Below, in pieces: positions 14,475 through 21,651 of a DNA stretch of 36,251 nt. The notes under the pieces were generated by a model, which was not told where the DNA came from, made no database searches, and saw only the letters and a program-made list of their open reading frames with translations. The translations under genes were made by a program, and so were the position numbers. Within the stretch, counting starts at the first letter, position 1. The number at the start of each line of letters is the position of its first letter. The stretch comes from Herbivorax alkaliphila. GTDB lineage: Bacteria > Bacillota > Clostridia > Acetivibrionales > Acetivibrionaceae. The DNA lies in NCBI RefSeq assembly GCF_030848475.1, contig NZ_JAVDDS010000039.1:1-36251 (forward strand), in the 5' to 3' direction.

Positions 14475-14927
14475 ATGTTGTCTCAAGCACATGAGCTAAT
14501 TGAAGAAGTTTTAAATAATGAGGGTGAAATTGTTCTTACAGTTATGGGCAACAGCATGTATCCTATGCTTAGAAACAAAAAAGATAGTGTCTGTATTGTA
14601 AGGCCTTTAAATAAAGTTTTAAAAAAGTATGACATTCCGCTTTTTATAAGAGATGACGGAAAATATGTTTTACACAGGATTGTAGATGTAAGGTCTGATG
14701 GATATGTTTTAATAGGAGATAATCAATACAAAAAAGAATATTCTGTATTGCATTCGCAAGTAGTAGGGGTAGTAAAAGGTTTTTGGAGAAATGGAAAGTA
14801 TTTTTCATGTGATAATATTTTTTATAATATCTATATCAGGTTCTGGAAAGGGATATTTCCTTTACGTCTTGTTTTAAAAAAGGTTAAGTCAATATATGGA
14901 AGGTCAAAAACTTGGAGAAAAGTATAA
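14475..14927 (+). CDS. S26-family (SipW-like) peptidase
   Basis: A 150-residue S24/S26 serine-peptidase-like protein. The motif GNSMYPML carries the nucleophilic Ser; the second box YVLHRIVDV has His where classical bacterial signal peptidases have Lys, as in the ER/SipW branch that uses a Ser-His pair; IGDNQ is the third box. No N-terminal transmembrane anchor is evident; only the C-terminal half is moderately hydrophobic. It could trim the leader of the modified peptide. I chose ATG 14475, 4 nt after the pqqD stop (reinitiation); TTG 14460 is an alternative and would overlap pqqD. The C-terminus is followed by the exporter gene with a single base between stop and ATG. Confidence 0.78.
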   Translation: MLSQAHELIEEVLNNEGEIVLTVMGNSMYPMLRNKKDSVCIVRPLNKVLKKYDIPLFIRDDGKYVLHRIVDVRSDGYVLIGDNQYKKEYSVLHSQVVGVVKGFWRNGKYFSCDNIFYNIYIRFWKGIFPLRLVLKKVKSIYGRSKTWRKV

Positions 14928-14928
14928 G

Positions 14929-16629
14929 ATGGAAGATAAAAAGGTTTTATTATGGATATATAAAAACTCTAAATCCCAGCTAATTAAAATGCTTGTATTG
15001 ATTTTTGTAAGTATATTTTTAGCATTAAATGGAGTTGTTATTGCTCTTTTTTCTAGAGAGCTTGTTGACAGTGCTTCGACAGGGGAAAGAGACAGGTTAT
15101 TTTTTTATGGCTCTCTTTTGATTATTTTATTTTTACTTCAGTTTGTTTCCACTATTTCATGTAAATATTTTCAAAGGGAAATGCAAAATAAGCTTGAAAA
15201 TTGTTATAAGTCAAAAATGTTAAGTGAATATACAAAAAAAGATTATTCATATATAAAAAAGTATCATAAAGGAGATATATTAAGTAGATTTACAGCAGAT
15301 GCATTAAAGGTAAGTGAAGGTGTATCAACTATTTTACCAAATTTCGTGAAGTTTTTTACTAAATTAATTTCTGCATTTACCGTTTTATTTATTTTAAATA
15401 AAGTTTTTACATTGGTATTTGTAGCAGGTGGAATAATAGTTCTGTTTGTTACAAGATTACTTAGAAATAAAGCTAAAAGACTTCACAAAAACATGCAAAG
15501 TAAAGATGCTTCACTGCGTTCTTTTATTTATGAATTATTAGAGAATATTATTGTTATAAAGGTTTTTAAAGCAGAGGATACAATACTAGACAAAACTTCT
15601 GAATTGCAAAATAATCACTACCTTGCTAAAAGAGAAAAAAATATTTTTGATGTTTTTGCTGCAACAGGGTTTTCTTTTATTTTTTCTATGGTTTATTTAT
15701 ACGCACTGATTTGGAATTCTTATGAGCTTATTCATGGTAATATTAGCTTTGGAACATTAATAGCTATTTTGCAGTTGGTGGGACAGCTTCAAGGACCTTT
15801 TTCTGGATTGTCCGGTCTTATGCCTAAATTTTATGGGGCTATGGCTTCAGCAGAGAGGATAATTGAAATAACAAAATTGCCTGAAGAGTCAGGTCTGGAT
15901 GAAGCAGATAAATATGATATGCAGCTTTATTCTGACATAGAATCTGTAAATATTGAGAATTTATCTTTTGGATACCATGAAGAAAAAGTTTTAAAAAATG
16001 TTGATTTGACAATTAGAAATGGTGACTTTGTATTGGTAAGTGGTACATCGGGAATTGGAAAAAGTACATTGCTAAAGCTTCTGCTTGGAGTATATTCTCC
16101 TGACAGAGGTAAGATTTTTTTAAAAAGGTATTGTGGCAAAAAAATAGATATCAATTACCATACGAGAAAGTATTTTACCTATGTTCCTCAAAAAAATATA
16201 GTGTTTTTTGGAACAATAAGAGATAATATTTCATTTTTCAAATCAAATATAACAGACGAGGAAATAATGAAAGCAGCAAAAATAAGTTGTGCAAATGAAT
16301 TTATCGATCAACTTCCACTTAAATTAGATACTGTAATTGGAGAAAATGATCAGGGGTTATCTGAAGGTCAGGTTCAAAGAATAGCAATTGCGAGGGCAAT
16401 TTTGACTAATGCACCTTTAGTTCTTTTAGACGAGGCAACATCTGCTTTAGATGAAATTACCGAAAAGAAAATATTATCAAACCTTAAAAAAATTACTAAA
16501 AGAACTTTTATTTTTGTAACTCATAAAAAAACACTTAATTCTTTATATAACAATGTTATTTATATAAAAGAAGGAGAGGTTTTTCAAGAAAGGTATAATG
16601 ACGGGAGGGGTTTATGTGAAAAATGTTGA
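14929..16629 (+). CDS. ABC transporter, fused membrane and ATPase domains (peptide exporter)
   Basis: A 566-residue half-transporter: about six hydrophobic helices in residues 15-315, then the ATPase with Walker A GTSGIGKST (372-380), signature LSEGQ (477-481), Walker B LVLLDEATSALDE and the H-loop in FVTHKK. It lacks the N-terminal C39 peptidase of bacteriocin exporters, so cleavage would need another protease, possibly the S26 protein encoded just before. Lasso-peptide 'D' exporters have this layout. ATG 14929 directly follows the preceding stop and has GGAG 11 nt upstream; a longer frame from 14896 overlaps that gene. Its end overlaps the next gene by 14 bp. Confidence 0.88.
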   Translation: MEDKKVLLWIYKNSKSQLIKMLVLIFVSIFLALNGVVIALFSRELVDSASTGERDRLFFYGSLLIILFLLQFVSTISCKYFQREMQNKLENCYKSKMLSEYTKKDYSYIKKYHKGDILSRFTADALKVSEGVSTILPNFVKFFTKLISAFTVLFILNKVFTLVFVAGGIIVLFVTRLLRNKAKRLHKNMQSKDASLRSFIYELLENIIVIKVFKAEDTILDKTSELQNNHYLAKREKNIFDVFAATGFSFIFSMVYLYALIWNSYELIHGNISFGTLIAILQLVGQLQGPFSGLSGLMPKFYGAMASAERIIEITKLPEESGLDEADKYDMQLYSDIESVNIENLSFGYHEEKVLKNVDLTIRNGDFVLVSGTSGIGKSTLLKLLLGVYSPDRGKIFLKRYCGKKIDINYHTRKYFTYVPQKNIVFFGTIRDNISFFKSNITDEEIMKAAKISCANEFIDQLPLKLDTVIGENDQGLSEGQVQRIAIARAILTNAPLVLLDEATSALDEITEKKILSNLKKITKRTFIFVTHKKTLNSLYNNVIYIKEGEVFQERYNDGRGLCEKC

Positions 16630-17818
16630 AAAAGAAAAGTCATATTTAATTCATTTAATTTCTAGAGCAATTCACGAAAAGCAGGCAAAGAGTCCTCCTA
16701 AAAACCTAAAGTGGGCAAGTTTATATAAACTTGCCTGTTATCACAATGTTTCAAATATTATTTATTATCCACTAAAGGGCGTTGAGGACAAATATAAAAT
16801 GCCAAAAAATATATGGCAAAATATTTGTAATGAGTATAAAAAAAGTGTTGGCAAAGAGGCTACACAGCATGTTATGACAGAAATGATTTTAGAAGAATTT
16901 GAAAAAAATAAAATTGAATGTATGCCCCTTAAAGGGTATTTTTTAAAGTATCTTTATCCTAAGGTGGATATGAGGACAATGGGGGATATAGATATTTTAT
17001 ACAAAGATAACAAAACATCCTTTGTTAGAAAAATTATGAAAGATATGAATTATAGCATTGAAAAAATTGAGGATAAACATGATAAATACTATAAGAAGCC
17101 TTTTATGACTATAGAAATGCATAAAAGCCTTGTGGGCAACCTTGAGCCCTATGCATCTTATTATAAAAATGTTTGGGACAAATTAAAAACAAAGAAAAAT
17201 TTCCAATACATATACCAATTTTCAAAAGAAGATTTCTACATTTTTTTAATGGTGCATTTTACAAAACACTATGTAAATAACGGTGTTGGTGTTCGCAGCA
17301 TCGTTGATATATGGGTATACAACAGTAAATTTTATGATAATATGGATTGGAATTATATAAAGTGTGAATTAGAAAAAATTAAACTTGATGAATTTGAAGA
17401 AAATATTCGTGGACTATCTCAATTTTGGTTTGAAAGTGAGAAGTGTAATGAGGAGGATAATGAGCTTTATGATTTAATGGGTGACTATATTTTATCAAGT
17501 GGTGTTTATGGGACAATAAAAAATGGAGCTTTAGCGGGTATGAGTAGGGAGTTTGAGGATAAAAGAAGTGTAAAAAGATTAAAGCATTTTCATGGTTTTA
17601 AAATGCTTTTTCCTAATTTAAATGGTATGAAAAAAAGGTTTGAAATTCTTAATAAGTTTCCCTTTTTACTTCCAGTGTTTTGGATATATAGGCTGGTTAG
17701 AGGTTTTTTATTTAGAAGGGAAAGGTCATTTAAAAAAGTTGAATCGGTTTATTCTGCTTCTAAAAAAGATATATCAAAAATTTTAGATTTGCATACAAAA
17801 GCAGGACTTTATAAGTGA
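16616..17818 (+). CDS. NTP_transf_5-family nucleotidyltransferase-like protein
   Basis: A 400-residue protein with the pattern of the uncharacterised nucleotidyltransferase family NTP_transf_5: CMPLKGYFLKYLYP, then MRTMGDIDILY with the metal-binding pair D124-x-D126, and a third acidic/hydrophobic strand MTIEMHKSL. Homologues occur in Firmicute lasso-peptide and related clusters, usually without known function. It could nucleotidylate the peptide or a sugar. GTG 16616 has GGGAGGGG 6 nt upstream, which fixes the start; it overlaps the ABC gene by 14 bp. The C-terminal 70 residues include a hydrophobic patch (FPFLLPVFWIYRLVRGFLF), so membrane association is likely. It is the last gene of the cluster. 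Confidence 0.78.
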   Translation: MKNVEKEKSYLIHLISRAIHEKQAKSPPKNLKWASLYKLACYHNVSNIIYYPLKGVEDKYKMPKNIWQNICNEYKKSVGKEATQHVMTEMILEEFEKNKIECMPLKGYFLKYLYPKVDMRTMGDIDILYKDNKTSFVRKIMKDMNYSIEKIEDKHDKYYKKPFMTIEMHKSLVGNLEPYASYYKNVWDKLKTKKNFQYIYQFSKEDFYIFLMVHFTKHYVNNGVGVRSIVDIWVYNSKFYDNMDWNYIKCELEKIKLDEFEENIRGLSQFWFESEKCNEEDNELYDLMGDYILSSGVYGTIKNGALAGMSREFEDKRSVKRLKHFHGFKMLFPNLNGMKKRFEILNKFPFLLPVFWIYRLVRGFLFRRERSFKKVESVYSASKKDISKILDLHTKAGLYK

Positions 17819-17835
17819 TTTTAAAAAATATTTTC

Positions 17836-17865
17836 TTGAATGAAAATGGTAGAAGGTGATATAAT
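17836..17865 (+). promoter_or_regulatory. Promoter for the VanZ gene
   Basis: TTGAAT (17836-17841), 18-bp spacer, TATAAT (17860-17865). It shows that the VanZ gene is probably a separate unit from the peptide cluster. Confidence 0.6.
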
Positions 17866-17881
17866 TTATTAAGAAAGTTTT

Positions 17882-18397
17882 TTGGCGAGAGGTGTGTTTG
17901 ACATAGATAAGAAAAGCAGATATATAGTGACAGTACTTACATGGGTGCTTGTGATTTTTTGTATGTTAACAATCATTTCCCTTTCAAGTGAACCAGCCCA
18001 TGTTTCAAGAGAAAAAAGCGGTTTTATTTTAGAGAGAGTTGAACCTTTTGTTGAGAGTATGATAGAAAGGTTTAATATTAATTTTATTAATATAAATAAG
18101 CTTCATTTTTACATACGTAAAACGGCACATGTGTTTATTTATTTTTTATTGAGTATTTTGTTATGTCTTGCCTGGAAGGCAGTTAGAGTAAAAGGATTAA
18201 AGCCTTACTACAGAACTTGGATTATGGCTACTGCCTTTTCTATAATAGATGAAACATATCAAACATTTATTCCAGGTAGAAGCGGAGAGGTTAGAGATGT
18301 ATTTCTCGATAATATAGGCATAACACTAGGGCTGTTGTTTGTTGCCTTTTTCTCGCGTATTTTTTCATATATTAAAGGTCAAAAGAAAATTAATTAA
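17882..18397 (+). CDS. VanZ-family membrane protein
   Basis: A 171-residue protein with four or more hydrophobic segments and the VanZ pattern: LSSEPAHVSREKSG after the first helix, then KLHFYIRKTAHVFIYFLLSILL, and DETYQTFIPGRSGEVRDVFLDNIG in the C-terminal half. VanZ relatives influence cell-envelope or antibiotic sensitivity, but the mechanism is unclear. The start is uncertain: TTG 17882 is preceded by a weak AAGAAAG, while GTG 17894 sits too close to GAGAGG. Its own promoter lies at 17836. The location between the export cluster and guaA gives no strong functional hint. Confidence 0.8.
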   Translation: MARGVFDIDKKSRYIVTVLTWVLVIFCMLTIISLSSEPAHVSREKSGFILERVEPFVESMIERFNINFININKLHFYIRKTAHVFIYFLLSILLCLAWKAVRVKGLKPYYRTWIMATAFSIIDETYQTFIPGRSGEVRDVFLDNIGITLGLLFVAFFSRIFSYIKGQKKIN

Positions 18398-18415
18398 CAT
18401 TTTTTAAAAAATATT

Positions 18416-18444
18416 TTGCAATGCAATCTTAATTTAGGTATAAT
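18416..18444 (+). promoter_or_regulatory. Promoter for guaA
   Basis: TTGCAA (18416-18421), 17-bp spacer, TATAAT (18439-18444). The leader of about 30 nt is too short for a purine riboswitch. Confidence 0.7.
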
Positions 18445-18480
18445 AAGACATCATATTTTTTGTTTGAAGGAGAGGTTATA

Positions 18481-20016
18481 TTGAATAGTGAATTAATTTT
18501 GGTACTTGATTTTGGCGGTCAGTATAATCAACTTATAGGAAGAAGAATAAGAGAGGCAAATGTTTATTGCGAAGTGTTGCCTTATTACACTTCTATTGAC
18601 AAAATAAAAGCTATGAATCCAAAAGGTATTATTTTTACAGGAGGCCCTGCTTCTATATTAGATCCAAAGGCTCCTTTTTGTGATAAGGGGATTTTTGATT
18701 TAGGAGTTCCTATTTTAGGTATTTGTTATGGCATGCAGTTAATAAGCCATGTAATGGGAGGCACTGTAAAAAAGGCTCAGCAACGTGAATATGGAAAGAA
18801 TGATATTCATTTAGATTCTAAAAGTAAGCTTTTTGAAAATGTTGAAGAGGATACAATTTGTTGGATGAGTCATACCTATTCTGTTGATAGTATTCCAGAA
18901 GGTTTTGTTGGTACTGCACGTACAAAAAGTTGTGAAACAGGTGCAATTGAAAATGAAAAGAAGAAGTTGTATGGTGTACAATTTCATCCGGAAGTCGTTC
19001 ATACGCCTAAAGGGAAAGACATTTTGAACAATTTTCTTTACAATATTTGTGACTGTAAAGGTGATTGGAAGATGTCTTCTTTTGTAGAACAATCTATAAA
19101 AGAAATAAGAGAAAAGGTTGGAGACAAAAAAGTTTTATGTGCTCTTTCAGGAGGAGTAGATTCATCTGTTGCTGCTGTTATGATTCATAAAGCCATAGGT
19201 AAGCAGCTTACATGTATTTTTGTTGACCATGGACTTTTAAGAAAGTACGAAGGAGACCAGGTTGAAAAAGTTTTTACAAACCAGTATGACATAAACTTGG
19301 TAAGAGTAGATGCACAGGACAGGTTTTTGGACAAGCTAGAAGGGGTTACAGACCCTGAGAAGAAAAGAAAGATAATTGGAGAAGAATTTATAAGAGTATT
19401 TGAAGCAGAGGCAAAAAAAATAGGAAAAGTAGATTTTCTTGTACAGGGGACAATTTACCCTGATGTAATTGAAAGTGGAGTTGGTGATGCGGCAGTTATT
19501 AAGAGTCATCACAATGTAGGAGGTCTTCCAGATCATGTTGATTTTAAAGAAATTATTGAGCCGCTAAGAGATCTTTTTAAAGATGAAGTTAGAAAGGCTG
19601 GATTAGAGCTTGGAATACCTGAAGATATAGTTATGAGACAGCCTTTTCCAGGTCCTGGACTTGGAATAAGGGTAATTGGTGAAATAACAAGAGAAAAACT
19701 TGATATTTTAAGAGATACCGATTATATTTTTAGGGAAGAAATCAAAAAGGCAGGTCTGGGCAGGGAAGTAAATCAATATTTCACAGTGCTTACAGACATG
19801 AGAAGTGTTGGGGTAATGGGAGATGAGAGAACTTATGACTATACTTTAGCCTTAAGAGCTGTTACAACAACTGACTTTATGACAGCAGATTGGGCAAGAA
19901 TTCCTTATGATGTACTGGAAAGAGTATCTAACAGGATTGTCAATGAAGTTGGACATATAAATAGAATAGTATATGACATAACAAGCAAACCCCCAGCAAC
20001 AATAGAGTGGGAATAA
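18481..20016 (+). CDS. guaA: GMP synthase (glutamine-hydrolysing)
   Basis: Amidates XMP to GMP in the last step of guanine nucleotide synthesis. 511 residues, standard length. The class I glutaminase domain has the nucleophile C82 in GICYGMQ and the downstream HPEV; the ATP-pyrophosphatase domain has [13 protein letters not shown]; the C-terminal dimerisation domain ends [16 protein letters not shown], the canonical terminus. TTG 18481 is chosen because AAGGAGAGG (18467-18475) ends 5 nt upstream; a longer frame from 18460 would cover this site. It has its own promoter and a strong terminator, so it is monocistronic, in purine-gene territory. Confidence 0.97.
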   Translation: MNSELILVLDFGGQYNQLIGRRIREANVYCEVLPYYTSIDKIKAMNPKGIIFTGGPASILDPKAPFCDKGIFDLGVPILGICYGMQLISHVMGGTVKKAQQREYGKNDIHLDSKSKLFENVEEDTICWMSHTYSVDSIPEGFVGTARTKSCETGAIENEKKKLYGVQFHPEVVHTPKGKDILNNFLYNICDCKGDWKMSSFVEQSIKEIREKVGDKKVLCALSGGVDSSVAAVMIHKAIGKQLTCIFVDHGLLRKYEGDQVEKVFTNQYDINLVRVDAQDRFLDKLEGVTDPEKKRKIIGEEFIRVFEAEAKKIGKVDFLVQGTIYPDVIESGVGDAAVIKSHHNVGGLPDHVDFKEIIEPLRDLFKDEVRKAGLELGIPEDIVMRQPFPGPGLGIRVIGEITREKLDILRDTDYIFREEIKKAGLGREVNQYFTVLTDMRSVGVMGDERTYDYTLALRAVTTTDFMTADWARIPYDVLERVSNRIVNEVGHINRIVYDITSKPPATIEWE

Positions 20017-20056
20017 TATAAACATTATAGCAACTATTAAAAAAAACAAACTAAAT

Positions 20057-20105
20057 AAAGCCATAGATTATTGCAGATTAGTTTTCTGTTTTAATCTGTG
20101 GCTTT
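20057..20105 (+). terminator. Terminator after guaA
   Basis: A 14-bp stem AAAGCCATAGATTA / TAATCTGTGGCTTT with one G-T pair (20057-20070 with 20092-20105), then TTATA. Confidence 0.85.
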
Positions 20106-20142
20106 TTATAGTACTTATTTTGAGAGATGTAATAACTTTGTA

Positions 20143-20171
20143 TTGACATTGTAATAACAAAATGGTAAACT
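20143..20171 (+). promoter_or_regulatory. Promoter for the RelB/YoeB toxin-antitoxin pair
   Basis: TTGACA (20143-20148), 17-bp spacer, TAAACT (20166-20171). AGGAGGG and ATG 20195 follow closely, leaving a very short leader. Confidence 0.65.
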
Positions 20172-20194
20172 GTATTTAGGAGGGATGTGATAAA

Positions 20195-20467
20195 ATGGCT
20201 CAAACAACAATTAGTATAAGAATAGATGAAGAGATAAAAAAAGAGTTGGAAAAAACTTGTAAGGAATTGGGGCTGAATGTTACAACTGCATTTACTATAT
20301 TTGCAAAGAAAATGAGTCGTGAACACAGGATTCCATTTGAGGTATCTATTGATCCTTTTTATAGTAACAGTAATAAGAGAGCGATTGATCAATCCATCGA
20401 ACAAATTAATCAAGGAAAAGTAGTGGTGAAAACCATGGAAGAACTTGAGGAAATGGAAAATGAGTAG
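20195..20467 (+). CDS. RelB/DinJ-family antitoxin
   Basis: A 90-residue antitoxin. The N-terminus AQTTISIRIDEEIKKELEKT, then ELGLNVTTAFTIFAKKM, is a ribbon-helix-helix DNA-binding domain typical of DinJ/RelB; the C-terminal part is the toxin-binding region (SIEQINQGKVVVKTMEEL). It should bind its partner and repress the operon. The start ATG is 10 nt after AGGAGGG. Its last bases overlap the toxin start as ATGAGTAG, ensuring coupled translation. Confidence 0.9.
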   Translation: MAQTTISIRIDEEIKKELEKTCKELGLNVTTAFTIFAKKMSREHRIPFEVSIDPFYSNSNKRAIDQSIEQINQGKVVVKTMEELEEMENE

Positions 20468-20717
20468 ATTTATATTTTCAGAACGAGCGTGGGGAGAATA
20501 CTTATATTGGCAAACACAAGATAAGAAAACGCTAAAAAAAATTAATAAATTACTTAAAGATATTGAGAGAAATGGAAATGATGGAATTGGTAAGTCAGAG
20601 CCACTAAAGTACAGAAAAGGTTGGAGCAAACGCATTGATGATTGTAATCGTCTTGTATATGATATTCAAGATGATATGATTGAGGTTATTCAGTGCAAGG
20701 GTCATTATGATGATTAG
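20460..20717 (+). CDS. Txe/YoeB-family ribosome-dependent mRNA interferase toxin
   Basis: An 85-residue toxin that would cleave mRNA at the ribosomal A site. It follows the YoeB template closely: FSERAWGEYLYWQTQDKKT, GKSEPLKYR (catalytic Glu), SKRIDDCNRLVYDI (catalytic Arg) and a C-terminal CKGHYDD (catalytic His). ATG 20460 is chosen over the upstream ATG 20445 because it aligns with the family N-terminus and overlaps the antitoxin stop. A YoeB-type toxin paired with a RelB/DinJ-type antitoxin, rather than the Phd/YefM type of E. coli, is a mixed but known combination. Confidence 0.92.
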   Translation: MSRFIFSERAWGEYLYWQTQDKKTLKKINKLLKDIERNGNDGIGKSEPLKYRKGWSKRIDDCNRLVYDIQDDMIEVIQCKGHYDD

Positions 20718-20732
20718 TGATTTATGATATAT

Positions 20733-20777
20733 AAGTAAACTCGTTTAGTTAAAACTGAGCGAGTTTACTTTTTTTTA
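20733..20777 (+). terminator. Terminator after the toxin gene; related to a dispersed repeat
   Basis: An 11-bp stem AAGTAAACTCG / CGAGTTTACTT (20733-20743 with 20760-20770) is followed by a T run. Bases 20734-20756 match 35232-35254 of another intergenic repeat at 22 of 23 positions, so this terminator belongs to the same repeat family. Confidence 0.85.
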
Positions 20778-20893
20778 ATCTAAAATGTTTTGGGAAGATC
20801 TTAAAGTACAGTGTCTATTAAAAAAACATTGACAAAAAAAGTGAATGTTCTTATGGATTTATAAAATAATGTTTGTTTTTGGAGAGGATTTCA

Positions 20894-20923
20894 TTGACAA
20901 AAAGTAAATCAGTTTGGTACTAT
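20894..20923 (+). promoter_or_regulatory. Strong promoter upstream of the purine leader RNA
   Basis: TTGACA (20894-20899), 18-bp spacer ending TGG, TACTAT (20918-20923): a consensus -35 with an extended -10. Predicted transcription start is about 20931. A second TTGACA at 20829 sits in an inverted repeat AACATT / AATGTT (20825-20849) but lacks a good -10. The stretch 20778-20893 has no gene. Confidence 0.7.
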
Positions 20924-20930
20924 TATTAAT

Positions 20931-21095
20931 GTATGAAAGAGATAAATGAAACACGATAATAGAGGTTTTAGAAGCTAGTGAAATACTTAATAATGAAGGG
21001 GAGGGCTAAATCCCCTAGAATTTTAGCTAAGGTGGGAAGACATCTTTTGGGTAATAACATTTAGGGTTGGTCTGCCAACTCCTTTTTAATTTTTA
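20931..21095 (+). ncRNA. Structured leader RNA / 6S-like RNA candidate before the purine operon
   Basis: About 160 nt with its own promoter and ending in an intrinsic terminator (GGGTTGG / CCAACTC, 21064-21081, then T runs). Nested pairings: outer TAAATG / CATTTA (20943-20948 with 21058-21063), a large internal bubble, AGCTAG / TTAGCT (20973-20978 with 21023-21028), and an apical hairpin AGGGG / CCCCT (20997-21001 with 21012-21016). Closing stem, central bubble and apical stem resemble 6S RNA; alternatively it is an attenuator for purE. It lacks the conserved loops of purine riboswitches and the core words of ZTP riboswitches. The helices are short and were found by eye. Confidence 0.45.
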
Positions 21096-21117
21096 CGTTT
21101 AATGGAGGGTAAAAATC

Positions 21118-21618
21118 ATGGCTGAAATAAAAGCCGCAAAAGCAGCTATAGTAACAGATACAGATACTGAAATTTTAAAAGATTGTATTGAGCTATTAAA
21201 TCAATTTGGCGTTGAAGTAGTAGTCAATTCAGACTCTGACATTTTAAAAAATACTGTGGAGTACGTAAAAAATGCAGAGGCTGATGGAGTAGGAGTTATT
21301 GTTGCAGGTTATAAAAAAGGCTCTAACTTGGCAGAGGTTTTAGCTAAAGTTACGAACATTCCTGTTATAGGTGTTCCAATTAAGTTGAAAGAGGATAAAG
21401 GGTTGGATTTACTTTTGCCAATGACTGAAGGTCTAGAAAGTGCTCCAGTTGCAACTTTGGCGGTTAATGGATTTAAAAATGCCGGATTGCTTTGTGTTCA
21501 GATTCTTTCAACTAAATATGGAGAGCTGAGGGAAAAAATGAAGAACTATAAAAGTGATTTAAAACAAATGGTGGAAAAAAAGGATAAGAATCTTAAGGAA
21601 CAGTTTAATTGTAATTAA
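21118..21618 (+). CDS. PurE-family (AIR carboxylase domain) protein with degenerate active site
   Basis: A 166-residue protein at the head of the purine operon whose fold-level pattern matches PurE (VIVAGYKKGSNLAEVLA, NIPVIGVPIK, LDLLLPMTEGLESAPVATLA, NAGLLCVQIL). The catalytic motifs of N5-CAIR mutase are absent: the GSxSD loop is replaced by TDTDTEI, the SAHRTP loop by NSDSDIL, and the AGAGGAAHL region by AGYKKGSNL. It therefore probably cannot perform the PurE reaction; a regulatory or scaffolding role is possible. The C-terminal ~25 residues are highly charged. The ribosome site GGAGGG lies 8 nt before ATG, just after the leader terminator. No purC follows, unlike the usual clostridial order. 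Another PurE may exist elsewhere. Confidence 0.75.
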   Translation: MAEIKAAKAAIVTDTDTEILKDCIELLNQFGVEVVVNSDSDILKNTVEYVKNAEADGVGVIVAGYKKGSNLAEVLAKVTNIPVIGVPIKLKEDKGLDLLLPMTEGLESAPVATLAVNGFKNAGLLCVQILSTKYGELREKMKNYKSDLKQMVEKKDKNLKEQFNCN

Positions 21619-21651
21619 ATTGGGGATTAATTTTATGTAAGGAGAATATGT

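Noticed and set aside
11869-17818. Straight assignment as a lasso-peptide cluster
   Set aside because: Neither the asparagine-synthetase-like cyclase nor the B2 transglutaminase-like protease is present in the window.
20829-20857. Second TTGACA promoter upstream of the purine leader
   Set aside because: The spaced -10 (TATGGA) is poor; the motif is noted only as part of an inverted repeat.
20931-21095. Guanine/adenine or ZTP riboswitch before the purine genes
   Set aside because: The conserved loop sequences of the purine aptamer and the conserved core words of the ZTP aptamer are absent.
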